64,000 bases of DNA from Paenibacillus tyrphae (GTDB taxonomy: Bacteria; Bacillota; Bacilli; Paenibacillales; NBRC-103111). The stretch spans positions 43,696 to 107,695 of the forward strand of contig NZ_JNVM01000007.1 of NCBI RefSeq assembly GCF_000722545.1. The letters are read 5' to 3'. The first letter of the stretch is position 1; every line of letters begins with the position of its first letter. The position numbers and the translations under genes are program-made. Under the pieces are notes generated by a model that was not told the DNA's origin, made no database searches, and saw nothing but the letters and a program-made list of their open reading frames with translations. Shown here in pieces: positions 53,274 through 63,945 of this stretch.

Positions 53274-54314
53274 ATGACGCATGTCAGCTTAAGACCGGAT
53301 CTGAGGACGGCGGGCGGCGAAGTCAGCGACATCTTGTTCAAAAATCGGTTTGTGGGCACGTTAACTCTCGTCTTTCGTGAATCCGACCGAATCGCAGGCG
53401 CGCTCCAATTGGAGAAGGAAGTGCTTGACGACGCGGAGAAAGACGAAGTGTTCGATGCGGTCCACCGGTATGTGGACTCCCTGCTGGACGCGCTGCAGGC
53501 AAAAGGGTGCGAGGTAATGGTCACCTACAGCAGCTTTGACCATGTGATCGCTTCGGAACGGGAAGCGGAAACCTATGCCGGGGTTGTCTCGACGGAAGAA
53601 GATTTTGATTACGACTCGGATTGGATCGATAACGATACACGTCTTGAAGACGAGCCCCCTTGGGAGCGGAACGACTTCACCATGGCGGATTTCGAGCTGG
53701 TGCTGGTCGGCGAAGACGAGGACGGACTGGAATACCATCTCTACGATCGAGACGAAGATTTTGTCGCCGAGATATTTCTCCAAGTCGAGGACCGCGAAGC
53801 GACCGGCACGGTCTATTGGATGATCGAACCTGACGAAGCCGAGCTGGATATCGCTGCCGATCTGCTTGTGCTTGATTTCGACGAGGACGAAGTAGACCGT
53901 TTCGAAATTGCAATGAGCTTCGACAACGAGATTTTCGAAGTGATCCAGCTGACCCACGAGGATTTGCTGGCGGAGGAGGACGACTCCGAGGTACTGTGGA
54001 GCGGAGGCGACGGAGACAAACCTTATACGGTTATGCTCGTTAGGGATGACGGGGGAGTGCTGACCTACGAAATTTACCAGCAGGCCCGGGGCGGTCTTCC
54101 GATCGGCTCGGCCACGGTGGATATCAGCGAGCGCCAGTTGACCGGCTTTATCGATTTCCGCGAGCCCGGCAGCACCGACGACCGGGAGCTGATCGCCACC
54201 TTGCTGATGGAGGAGCTTGATAAGGAGAAAGATTACTCCGCGCTCAACTTGTCCATGATGCACAACAACCGGCTGATCGAAGAAGTGCTGTTCGAAACGG
54301 AGAACGTCCATTAG
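53274..54314 (+). CDS. acidic protein of unknown function, 346 aa
   Basis: Highly acidic soluble protein (many Asp/Glu runs such as EDEDGLEYHLYDRDEDF and DFDEDEVDRFE). I do not recognise a family. Two halves share a beta-rich look, with VLVGEDEDGLEYHLYDRDE and VMLVRDDGGVLTYEIYQQARGG being similar in plan, so an internal duplication is possible. The ATG at 53274 follows GGAGGAG. A 13-codon frame with its own AAGGA lies upstream at 53217-53258. Downstream is the FMN riboswitch unit. Confidence 0.65.
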   Translation: MTHVSLRPDLRTAGGEVSDILFKNRFVGTLTLVFRESDRIAGALQLEKEVLDDAEKDEVFDAVHRYVDSLLDALQAKGCEVMVTYSSFDHVIASEREAETYAGVVSTEEDFDYDSDWIDNDTRLEDEPPWERNDFTMADFELVLVGEDEDGLEYHLYDRDEDFVAEIFLQVEDREATGTVYWMIEPDEAELDIAADLLVLDFDEDEVDRFEIAMSFDNEIFEVIQLTHEDLLAEEDDSEVLWSGGDGDKPYTVMLVRDDGGVLTYEIYQQARGGLPIGSATVDISERQLTGFIDFREPGSTDDRELIATLLMEELDKEKDYSALNLSMMHNNRLIEEVLFETENVH

Positions 54315-54375
54315 TTGCAAAAAAAGGCTTGCTGAAAGCGAAAAGCATATGATAAAATGCTTTCTAATTGAATTA

Positions 54376-54521
54376 GGACCTTCGGGGCAGGGTGAAAATC
54401 CCGACCGGCGGTGAAGGCTCGCTCAGAGCTTAAGCCCGCGACTCGTCGATTTCGGTGCGAAATGACGACTGACTTGGTGCAATTCCAAGGCCGACGGTAT
54501 AGTCCGGATGGGAGAAGGTCA
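54376..54521 (+). promoter_or_regulatory. FMN riboswitch (RFN element)
   Basis: Outer helix P1 is GACCTTC (54377-54383) with GAAGGTC (54514-54520). GGGGCAGGGTGAAAATCCCG, CCGGCGGT, AGTCCGGATGGGAG and the other conserved RFN blocks are all present. It binds flavin mononucleotide and turns genes off when FMN is plentiful. It lies between the acidic-protein gene and an EamA transporter, 145 bases before the latter. Confidence 0.97.
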
Positions 54522-54587
54522 CAAAGTAGGCATACCGGTTTGATTCGTTTTGTAAAAAAACGGCTCATGGTGAGCTTATTTGCATAT

Positions 54588-54624
54588 GCCCCGTTATCTT
54601 AACCGATAGCGGGGCTGACTTCTT
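54588..54624 (+). terminator. riboswitch-controlled terminator
   Basis: GCCCCGTTATC pairs with GATAGCGGGGC (11 pairs), followed by TGACTTCTTTTC. GGCATA at 54529-54534 can pair with TATGCC at 54585-54590, overlapping the first bases of the stem and offering an antiterminator. Confidence 0.75.
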
Positions 54625-54665
54625 TTCGAAGGGTCCTGTTCAAACACCTTGGGAGGTTGTTGAAT

Positions 54666-55619
54666 ATGGACAGAGTTTCTGCTGTCGGGTTAAACGGCCG
54701 TGTTGCTACGGCCAAAGCAAGCGTGCGGAGCGGACTATGGCTGGTCGTGCTCGGCTCGGCATTATGGGGCGTCGACCCTTTATTTCGTAGATTGCTGCTT
54801 GAATCGCTTACTTCTACGCAAATTGTTTTGATCGAGCACGTGCTGCTGCTCGTCTACGCTTTGCCCGTCGTCTGGCTGCACAGGCAGGAGCTGCGCGGCC
54901 TGAAGCTGCGCCATCTGATGGCTCTGCTGTTCATCTCGTGGGGCGGCTCGGCTCTGGCGACGATCCTGTTTACTTCGGCCTTCGCCCACGGCAATCCGAA
55001 TGCCGTGCTGCTGCTGCAAAAGCTGCAGCCGCTGTTTGCGATCATTCTGGCCCGGATCGCGCTGAAAGAAAGCCTGCCGCGGCGCTTTGCGCTGCTCTTG
55101 ATTCTCGCTTTGCTCGGCACCTATCTGCTGACGTTCGGCTGGAAGCCTTCGGTCGGGCATTGGGGCGATATCGCGACTTGGAGCGGCTTGCTCTCCATCG
55201 GAGCAGCTGCGCTATGGGGCGGCTCGACGGTGATGGGAAGGCTGCTGCTTGGTCAAATGAAGTTCGAGACGGTGACGGCTCTCCGTTTCCTGCTGGCGCT
55301 GCCGCTGCTTCTGGCTTTGTCGGCGGGCCAGGGAATGGCGCTCGTTCAGCTTGCGCACTCGATTGCTTGGGGTGCGGTGATCGTTAATTTGGTTATGGGC
55401 GCTTTCATCCCGGGACTGCTCAGCCTCTTACTCTACTACCGGGGACTGACCGATACGAAAGCTTCCTATGCGACGCTTGCCGAGCTGTCTTTTCCGGCGG
55501 TCGGCTTGCTGATCAACTGGCTAGTGTTCCAAGAAGCCGTTACGCCGGACCAACTGGTCGGCTTCGTCATTATATGGGCCGCATTGTTCGGTCTTTCGCG
55601 TCAGAGCCAAAGCGAGTGA
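54666..55619 (+). CDS. EamA/DMT-family transporter, candidate riboflavin importer
   Basis: A 317-residue protein with ten membrane helices in two EamA halves (LWLVVLGSALWGVDPLF; SGLLSIGAAALWGGSTVMG), both opening with the family phrase. The second half ends LVFQEAVTPDQLVGFVIIWAAL. It is preceded by an FMN riboswitch with no other gene in between, which points to riboflavin or another flavin precursor as cargo, as with the RibN importers of Proteobacteria. The substrate is inferred from regulation, not sequence. The ATG at 54666 follows GGGAGG. A terminator follows, so it is a single-gene unit. Confidence 0.85.
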   Translation: MDRVSAVGLNGRVATAKASVRSGLWLVVLGSALWGVDPLFRRLLLESLTSTQIVLIEHVLLLVYALPVVWLHRQELRGLKLRHLMALLFISWGGSALATILFTSAFAHGNPNAVLLLQKLQPLFAIILARIALKESLPRRFALLLILALLGTYLLTFGWKPSVGHWGDIATWSGLLSIGAAALWGGSTVMGRLLLGQMKFETVTALRFLLALPLLLALSAGQGMALVQLAHSIAWGAVIVNLVMGAFIPGLLSLLLYYRGLTDTKASYATLAELSFPAVGLLINWLVFQEAVTPDQLVGFVIIWAALFGLSRQSQSE

Positions 55620-55648
55620 AAAATAGATTGTCCTTCGGGACAGTTTCC

Positions 55649-55685
55649 AGCCTGTTGAGACCCTCAACAGGCTATTTTCTTTTGT
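55649..55685 (+). terminator. terminator after the EamA gene
   Basis: AGCCTGTTGAG-ACC-CTCAACAGGCT, a perfect 11-pair stem, followed by ATTTTCTTTTG. Confidence 0.92.
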
Positions 55686-55749
55686 TTTCGTGATTTATTC
55701 ATTCACCGCGTTAAGGTCTCGAAATACATCGATTGTAAAAAAATACCGT

Positions 55750-55777
55750 TAAAAATTAGGTTGTCATCTGTCGACAT
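55750..55777 (+). promoter_or_regulatory. possible sigma-D promoter of the chemoreceptor gene
   Basis: TAAA (55750-55753), 16 bases, GTCGACAT (55770-55777) resembles TAAA-N15-GCCGATAT (six of eight in the -10). Motility genes including chemoreceptors are common sigma-D targets. Confidence 0.4.
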
Positions 55778-55833
55778 TATAATGGGACATCGTTCCAGTA
55801 TTTAATAAATTTCATCTAAGGGCGGGCAGAACA

Positions 55834-57867
55834 ATGAATAGGTTACAGATTTGGAGCAAATGGAAAGAACTTACGAAAGACAAAGTATTTTTTACGATTA
55901 AAAACAAACTCATCTTCACTTTTATAGTCATACTGCTAGTTCCTACGATACTGCTCTCGTATGTTTCGTATCAAACGGCAAGGCAAAACGTGGACAGCCA
56001 AATGGTCAGCACGTCGAAGGAAGCCGTCAAGCTGATCGATGCCTTATTGAACGATTTTTTCGCGTCCAAGAAGCAGCAGGTTGATGCTTTGTCACGGATT
56101 GTCGACTTAAGCGCCGTAAAAGCGGCGGACAACTCTAATATCGGGGTGCAGGATTCGGTGCATCGCCAGCTTCTGATGTACCGAGAAATCGAAAAGGATG
56201 CCGACATGGTGTTCGTCGGCACCAAGAACGGCTTGTATATGGATTCCGCCGACGTGACCAAAATGGCCGCCGATTACGATCCTCGCGAGCGTGCCTGGTT
56301 TAAGCAAGCGGTAGAAAACAAGGGCAAGGCCATCATCACCTCTCCCTATATCTCCTCGGCCACGGGGAATCTGGTGTTCACCGTTGCGAAAGAAACGGCC
56401 GACGGCCGGGGCGTCGTTGCCATGTCGATCTCGACCAAAAAACTTGCCGAAATTACCCGTACGGTAAGCATCGGCAAGGAAGGGTTTGTTTTCATTTCGG
56501 ATCAGGACCGGAAATACGTGTATCATCCTACCAGCGAAATCGGAAGTCCGATGCCCGAGGGCGAGATGACGAGCGACTTGTACAAAACCGATACAGGATA
56601 TTTCCAGTACAAGATGGACGGCGCATTGAAGAAAATGGTTTTCTCCACCAATGCATCTTCGGGTTGGAAAATCGGCGGCACTATGTATGAATCGGAAATT
56701 GCCGATGCGGCTTCTCCGATTTTGAAATCTACACTCATCGTGCTGGTTTTGTCCACATTGATCGGCTCTTTGATGGTGGCTGCCATTATTTTCTCCATTC
56801 TGAAGCCGCTGCGGAAAATAAACGAAGCTTCGCTGTTGATCAGCGAAGGCGATTTGACGAAACAAATCGAGATCGCCCGTGCCGACGAACTGGGGACATT
56901 AAGCTCGAACTTTAATAAAATGGCTTCGTCGCTTCGTGCCTTGATCTACAAAGTCAACGACAATGCGATGCAGCTTGCCGCGTCCGCCGAAGAGCTGTCG
57001 GCCGGCTCCGAGCAAATTACGGAAGCGGGCAAGCAGGTCGCTCAGGCGGTTCAAGAAATCGCCAACGGCTCGGCGCAGCAAGTGGTGCAAATCGGCGAAA
57101 CGAACCGGGAGATGAACGATATGGCATCCCAACTGCAGGCCATCTCCCATACCACCGACGCCGTCTCCGATTCGGCGCAGCATACGCAAGGGACGGCCCA
57201 AGACGGCACGGAAGCGATCCGGACCGTTATCGATCAAATGAATGCCATTGGGCAAAAAGTGAAGACGCTGTCCGACGATGTGACGGGGCTCGGGGACCGT
57301 GCCAAGCAAATTGTATCCTTTACAACCGTGATTACGGAAATTGCTTCCCAGACCAACCTGCTTGCGCTGAATGCGTCCATCGAAGCCGCGAGGGCGGGAG
57401 AGCAGGGGAAAGGCTTTGCGGTTGTCGCCGCCGAAATCAAGAAATTGGCGGAGCAGTCCAGCGCTTCGGCCAAGCAGATTTCGCAATTGATCGCCGCCAT
57501 TCAAAAGGATACGGACATGACCGCGGCCAGTATGGAAACGGTGACGCACGAAGTGGAGCAGGGAATGGTTAAGGCGGACATGGCAGGCAGGTCGTTTGAA
57601 CAAATTCTGAGCTCGTTGGACAGCGTAGCCGTTCAAATCGCCCAGGTCTCGCAGGCGACGCAAGGAATGGCCGCAAATTCCGAAAATGTTTTGAACGCCG
57701 TCGATGCCGTATCGCATATTTCCGAAGGCACTGCGGCGTGCATTGAACAAGTGGCGGCAAGCACGGAAGAGCAGCTTGCCTCTATGGAAGAAATCACATC
57801 TTCCTCTGCGCTGCTGAGCAAAATGGCGGAAGAGCTTCAAGAAACCGTCGCGAAATTTAAAGTCTAA
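55834..57867 (+). CDS. methyl-accepting chemotaxis protein
   Basis: A 677-residue chemoreceptor. The order is helix 1 ([21 protein letters not shown]), a dCache-type extracellular sensor (about 55-290; [24 protein letters not shown]), helix 2 ([19 protein letters not shown]), HAMP and a methylated coiled-coil. The signalling tip reads [31 protein letters not shown]. The dCache motif DPRxRxWF often marks amino-acid or organic-ligand sensing. The ATG follows a GGGCGGGC stretch. It stands alone, and no other chemotaxis gene is in the window. Confidence 0.95.
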   Translation: MNRLQIWSKWKELTKDKVFFTIKNKLIFTFIVILLVPTILLSYVSYQTARQNVDSQMVSTSKEAVKLIDALLNDFFASKKQQVDALSRIVDLSAVKAADNSNIGVQDSVHRQLLMYREIEKDADMVFVGTKNGLYMDSADVTKMAADYDPRERAWFKQAVENKGKAIITSPYISSATGNLVFTVAKETADGRGVVAMSISTKKLAEITRTVSIGKEGFVFISDQDRKYVYHPTSEIGSPMPEGEMTSDLYKTDTGYFQYKMDGALKKMVFSTNASSGWKIGGTMYESEIADAASPILKSTLIVLVLSTLIGSLMVAAIIFSILKPLRKINEASLLISEGDLTKQIEIARADELGTLSSNFNKMASSLRALIYKVNDNAMQLAASAEELSAGSEQITEAGKQVAQAVQEIANGSAQQVVQIGETNREMNDMASQLQAISHTTDAVSDSAQHTQGTAQDGTEAIRTVIDQMNAIGQKVKTLSDDVTGLGDRAKQIVSFTTVITEIASQTNLLALNASIEAARAGEQGKGFAVVAAEIKKLAEQSSASAKQISQLIAAIQKDTDMTAASMETVTHEVEQGMVKADMAGRSFEQILSSLDSVAVQIAQVSQATQGMAANSENVLNAVDAVSHISEGTAACIEQVAASTEEQLASMEEITSSSALLSKMAEELQETVAKFKV

Positions 57868-57884
57868 GCTTTTCATATGCCAAA

Positions 57885-57923
57885 AGCAGCATGCGATCAC
57901 AATCGATCGCATGCTGCTTTTTT
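57885..57923. terminator. bidirectional terminator between the receptor and methyltransferase genes
   Basis: AGCAGCATGCGATC / GATCGCATGCTGCT, 14 perfect pairs, followed by TTTTTTG on the plus side and CTTTTGG on the minus side. Confidence 0.93.
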
Positions 57924-57953
57924 GCCAAGGGTGTGCATGGTAAGGGAGAGGAA

Positions 57954-59351
57954 TCACCGGCGCAGTCCTTTCGGATAATGGTTTTTGACCTGCGTTCCGG
58001 ATTGCTTGCCCCAGCCGAGCGGGAAGCCGTCAACGGTGACTAGCGTCCATCCGCTGCGGGCTTCGGGGACGTCTAGGGTCTCCCCCCGGAGGTAGCGTTC
58101 CGCTTCGCCGCTTCCCGCGGCCAGCTCGACTGCAAGCCGGGCTTGGGCGGCATCCGTCAGCGCAAGCGCCAAAGCATGCGCTGGCTCCGCACGGTCCTTC
58201 TTCACCTCGGCGAGGTGAAGGCCAGGACGCAGCGTCTTGAGCCCCTGAAGCATCGTGCTGCCGAACGGGATGCCGGCTGGCGCGGGCAGCAGGTAGAGCT
58301 GCTCGCCGAACAAGACCGGCTCGCCCGGCGGAAGCGCGAATCCCGCAACAAGCGCCTCCTCGGCGAACCGTTGGAACAGCCGCATGGCTGCCTCTTCGGG
58401 CCGTCCGGCGCCGCGCCTCGCTTTGCCTGCTTGGCGCATTCGCGGGGCTGCCGAGCCCGTCATCGCCGCATGCGGCTCGTCCGGCGCCCCTTCCAGCTGC
58501 AGCACGGCGACAAAATGCCCCTCGCCTTGATGTAGGTGCGGCCAAATGCGCTCCGTCCGTTCGAGCCGCAGCTGCGGATATTGGCGGAGCAGCTCGTGAA
58601 CCGTACGCTCGTTCTCCTGCTCGTTGAACGTGCACGTGGAATAGGCGAGCCGTCCGCCCGGCTTCAGCATCGTCACCGCGGATTGCAGAATGTCGAGCTG
58701 CCGCGCCGCGCACATCTCCACGTGAGCCGGTGACCATTCGGCGATCGCCTCCGGATCTTTGCGGAACATGCCTTCTCCCGAGCAGGGAGCGTCGACCATA
58801 ATTTTATCGAAAAAGCGGGGGAACCGCTCGGCAAGCTGCTGCGGCGTAGCGCTGACGACGACGGCGTTCGTTACGCCCATCCGCTCGATATTTTCGGATA
58901 AGCTCTTGGCGCGGACCGGGTGAATTTCATTGCTGATCAGCAGCCCTTGGCCCGCGAGCTTCCCGGCGATGTGCGTCGATTTCCCGCCCGGCGCGGCGGC
59001 GAGGTCGAGAACGACGTCTCCCGGCTGCGGGTCGAGCAGCTCAACGGCAGACATGGCGGACGGCTCTTGGATATAATACAGCCCTGCCGCATGGTAGGGA
59101 TGCTTTCCGGGCTTCGTTTCTTCCCGGTAATAGAAGCCTGTCTCGCACCAGGGGACGGGCTCCAGCCCGAACGCGTCGCGCAGGCGCTCCACGACGGGGC
59201 CGCCGCTCCTCGGATCGATTTTGGCGGGATTCATTCGCAAGCCTTGCGTGCGGGGCTGTTCATAGCTTCGCAGGAACGCTTCGGCGTTTTCTTGCAGCTG
59301 CATTTGCATTTGTTGGATATAAGCTTCGGGCAAACGGATCATAGAGGACAT
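57954..59351 (-). CDS. RsmF/NOL1-type rRNA m5C methyltransferase, second copy
   Basis: A 465-residue paralogue of the enzyme at 50086-51582. The shared block FYYREETKPGKHPYHAAGLYYIQEPSAM, LDLAAAPGGKSTHIA, DAPCSGEGMFRK and YSTCTFNEQEN show a complete active site with both cysteines. Its internal linker (about 295-330) is short and Ala/Arg-rich, unlike the extended linker of the first copy. The ATG at 59351 follows AAGGAG. It is convergent with the chemoreceptor gene and divergent from queD. The two copies probably modify different cytosines, which is an inference. Confidence 0.88.
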   Translation of the reverse strand: MSSMIRLPEAYIQQMQMQLQENAEAFLRSYEQPRTQGLRMNPAKIDPRSGGPVVERLRDAFGLEPVPWCETGFYYREETKPGKHPYHAAGLYYIQEPSAMSAVELLDPQPGDVVLDLAAAPGGKSTHIAGKLAGQGLLISNEIHPVRAKSLSENIERMGVTNAVVVSATPQQLAERFPRFFDKIMVDAPCSGEGMFRKDPEAIAEWSPAHVEMCAARQLDILQSAVTMLKPGGRLAYSTCTFNEQENERTVHELLRQYPQLRLERTERIWPHLHQGEGHFVAVLQLEGAPDEPHAAMTGSAAPRMRQAGKARRGAGRPEEAAMRLFQRFAEEALVAGFALPPGEPVLFGEQLYLLPAPAGIPFGSTMLQGLKTLRPGLHLAEVKKDRAEPAHALALALTDAAQARLAVELAAGSGEAERYLRGETLDVPEARSGWTLVTVDGFPLGWGKQSGTQVKNHYPKGLRR

Positions 59352-59404
59352 GTCGAACTCCTTTTAGACTGTCGGTATCCCTACATTATACAAGCTTCGC
59401 CATA

Positions 59405-59434
59405 TTGTGAGAAGCTAAGACTGCATGCTATAAT
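59405..59434 (+). promoter_or_regulatory. sigma-A promoter of queDEC
   Basis: TTGTGA (59405-59410), 18 bases, TATAAT (59429-59434). The implied leader is only about 25 bases, too short for a preQ1 riboswitch. Confidence 0.7.
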
Positions 59435-59465
59435 TGTTTGGTCCTTTTGGGAGAGGTGAACGAGA

Positions 59466-59942
59466 ATGACTTACGAAATTCCGAAAAAAGTACAAACGTT
59501 AGGCGAAGACATTCAGCGGAGCGAGCTTAAATATCACGACAGGGAAGTACTCGTCTCCAAGGAATTTACGTTCGATAGCGCCCATCATTTGCATTGCTAC
59601 GAAGGCAAATGCAAAAGCCTGCATGGGCATACGTATAAGCTTCAGGTCGTGATGCGCGGCAAGGTCGACGACCGGGGCATTTCGATCGATTTTGTGGATA
59701 TCAAGCAAATCGCAAAAGAACGCATCATCGACCGGTTGGATCACCGTTACTTGAATGAAGTGCTGCCGCCGATGAATACGACCGCGGAAAATATGGTCGT
59801 CTGGATGTACGAGCAGCTTCGGGAAGCGCTGCGGAGCGAAGGGCTGTTCCCGGCGGTGCGGCTGGAGGAAGTCCGCCTGTGGGAGACGCCGACCAGCTAT
59901 GCAGCCGTTACGGCGCGCTTGATGGGAGATGATCCGGCATGA
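59466..59942 (+). CDS. queD: 6-carboxytetrahydropterin synthase QueD
   Basis: A 158-residue enzyme converting dihydroneopterin triphosphate to 6-carboxytetrahydropterin, step 2 of queuosine synthesis. The zinc site is FDSAHHLHCYEGKCKSLHGHTYKL, with three His and the nucleophilic Cys. DHRYLNE and PTAENM-like NTTAENMVVWMY also match. The ATG follows GGGAGAGGTG. It ends inside the ATG of queE (ATGA overlap). Confidence 0.95.
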   Translation: MTYEIPKKVQTLGEDIQRSELKYHDREVLVSKEFTFDSAHHLHCYEGKCKSLHGHTYKLQVVMRGKVDDRGISIDFVDIKQIAKERIIDRLDHRYLNEVLPPMNTTAENMVVWMYEQLREALRSEGLFPAVRLEEVRLWETPTSYAAVTARLMGDDPA

Positions 59943-60613
59943 TCCGGCTGCCGATGGTGGAAATTTTCGAGACGGTCGAGGGGGAGGGCACGCGGGCCGG
60001 CTTTCCGACCGTGTTCGTGAGGCTGTTCGGCTGCAATCTACGCTGCACGTGGTGCGATACGAAGTACAGCTATCCACCGGCCGAGGCCGAATTTACGATG
60101 ACGATCGAGGACATTGTCGCCGAGGCAGGACGTTACCGTTCGCGGCACGTCTGTCTGACCGGGGGCGAGCCGCTGTTGTACGGCGATAAATCCGCGGCGC
60201 TCATCGAGGCGCTGGTTGCGACCGGCCGCTACGACGATCTGCATATCGAGACGAACGGCGCCATGGACCTGACGCCCTTTCTGGAGCGGATCGAATCGCC
60301 CATAGTTCGCTACATTATGGACTACAAGCTGCCCGATTCGGGTGAAGAGGAACGGATGATCACGGCGAATCTGGCGAAGCTGCGCCCGCAGGACGAGCTG
60401 AAGTTCGTGATCGGGAGCGAGCGGGATTTTCATACGGCTAGAGCGCTGCTCGAAGCGTACCCGACCCGGGCGCTGCCGCTGTTCAGCCCGGTATGGGAAA
60501 CGATGCCTCCGGCCAAGCTGGTCGGTCTGATGCTGGAGCACGGCTTGTCTCGGGTGAAGCTGAACATGCAGATGCATAAAATCATTTGGGACCCTGCGGC
60601 CCGCGGGGTATAA
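59939..60613 (+). CDS. queE: 7-carboxy-7-deazaguanine synthase QueE
   Basis: A 224-residue radical SAM enzyme making 7-carboxy-7-deazaguanine. GCNLRCTWCDTKYSY gives the C-x3-C-x2-C cluster site (Cys 32, 36, 39). FETVEGEGTRAG precedes it and LTGGEPLL follows. The start overlaps the queD stop, so the two are coupled. It lies 24 bases before queC. Confidence 0.95.
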   Translation: MIRLPMVEIFETVEGEGTRAGFPTVFVRLFGCNLRCTWCDTKYSYPPAEAEFTMTIEDIVAEAGRYRSRHVCLTGGEPLLYGDKSAALIEALVATGRYDDLHIETNGAMDLTPFLERIESPIVRYIMDYKLPDSGEEERMITANLAKLRPQDELKFVIGSERDFHTARALLEAYPTRALPLFSPVWETMPPAKLVGLMLEHGLSRVKLNMQMHKIIWDPAARGV

Positions 60614-60637
60614 CCAGGCGAAATGAAGGTGAGAACG

Positions 60638-61321
60638 ATGAAAAAAGCGGTCGTTATTTTGAGCGGGGGGCTGGATAGCACGACCTGCATGGGGATGGCC
60701 CAGGACGCCGGGTACGACGTTTACCCGATCACGTTCGATTACGGGCAGCGCCAAAGGCGCGAGATCGAGAACGCGCGGCAGGTGGCCGAATTTTATAAGA
60801 CAGCGAGTCGCCATAAAGTGATTGCGCTCGGCTTTTTGAAAGAGTTCGGGGGCAGCGCTTTGACCGACGAATCAATTGAGGTTCCGCCGGCCGGCGAGAG
60901 CGGTGCGGTCGATTCGGATATTCCCGTGACTTACGTGCCGGGCCGCAATCTGCTTTTTCTCTCGATCGCAACTTCCTACGCGGAGACCATCGGAGCGGAA
61001 GCGATCTATATCGGCGTCAACGCGCTTGATTACAGCGGCTACCCGGACTGCCGCCCGGAATTTATCCGGAAGGTGGAGGAAGTGATGGCGCTGGCGACGC
61101 GTGTCGGTGTGGAAGGCGGTCCGATTCGCATCGAAACGCCGCTGATTCATTGGACGAAAGCCGAAATTATTCGCGAAGGGATGCGGCTTGGCGTGCCGTA
61201 TCACTTGACCACCTCATGCTACAACGGGCAGGAGGAAGCGTGCGGCGTTTGCGATAGCTGCCGGCTGCGCTTGAAAGGCTTCGATGAAGCGGGTACGGCC
61301 GATCCGATAGCTTATCAATAA
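60638..61321 (+). CDS. queC: 7-cyano-7-deazaguanine synthase QueC
   Basis: A 227-residue ATP-dependent enzyme converting 7-carboxy-7-deazaguanine to preQ0 using ammonia. The PP-loop is VILSGGLDSTT, and the zinc site is CYNGQEEACGVCDSC. YVPGRNLLFLSIA is conserved. The ATG at 60638 follows AAGGTG; the frame start at 60623 is not needed. The order here is D-E-C and queF does not follow; a terminator ends the operon. Confidence 0.95.
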   Translation: MKKAVVILSGGLDSTTCMGMAQDAGYDVYPITFDYGQRQRREIENARQVAEFYKTASRHKVIALGFLKEFGGSALTDESIEVPPAGESGAVDSDIPVTYVPGRNLLFLSIATSYAETIGAEAIYIGVNALDYSGYPDCRPEFIRKVEEVMALATRVGVEGGPIRIETPLIHWTKAEIIREGMRLGVPYHLTTSCYNGQEEACGVCDSCRLRLKGFDEAGTADPIAYQ

Positions 61322-61329
61322 AAAAGTTC

Positions 61330-61373
61330 AAGGGGCTGCCCCTCATTCGTTTGCGAATGGGGGCAGCCCTTTA
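61330..61373 (+). terminator. terminator after queC
   Basis: AAGGGGCTGCCCC...GGGGCAGCCCTT with an inner CATTCG/CGAATG helix and a short TTTAAG tail; a strong stem with a weak U tract. Confidence 0.8.
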
Positions 61374-61388
61374 AGTTACGTTCTTAAA

Positions 61389-63730
<2,342 letters not shown>

Positions 63731-63759
63731 TTGGGTTCAATGGAATAATATGTTACAAT
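63731..63759 (+). promoter_or_regulatory. promoter of the small toxin-like gene
   Basis: TTGGGT (63731-63736), 17 bases, TACAAT (63754-63759) with an extended -10 TGT before it. Confidence 0.6.
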
Positions 63760-63825
63760 GGAAAAACCACGATAGAAAGGCTTTTAGGGCGGTCGGCTAG
63801 CCTCCTGGAACGGAGGTGATGGCCT

Positions 63826-63912
63826 ATGGAGGTATACCAAGCACTTACCTTGATGTTCGGGTTCGGGATGTTCATCTTGACATTGCTAACGTACCTAAAC
63901 AAAAAGAAATAG
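63826..63912 (+). CDS. holin-like type I toxin candidate, 28 aa
   Basis: Small membrane peptide beginning MEVYQALTLMFGFGMF and ending in LNKKK. One hydrophobic helix plus a Lys-rich tail is the pattern of the putative holin-like toxins and other type I toxins of Firmicutes, which depolarise the membrane. GGAGGTGAT lies seven bases before the ATG, an extremely strong site that such genes hide by RNA folding. AGGGCGGTC (63786-63794) in the leader is the exact complement of GACCGCCCT (63912-63920) after the stop, so the mRNA ends can pair. A toxin role is inferred from these traits. Confidence 0.75.
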   Translation: MEVYQALTLMFGFGMFILTLLTYLNKKK

Positions 63913-63945
63913 ACCGCCCTCGGTCAAAGCAGCGGTCCTTTCTTG
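63912..63945. terminator. bidirectional terminator of the toxin-like gene
   Basis: GACCGC (63912-63917) pairs with GCGGTC (63932-63937), followed by CTTTCTT. The minus strand has TATTTCTTTTTG after the same stem, so it could also end an antisense RNA. Confidence 0.7.

Noticed and set aside
59352..59465. preQ1 riboswitch before queD
   Set aside because: The promoter leaves a leader of about 25 bases, too short for any preQ1 class.
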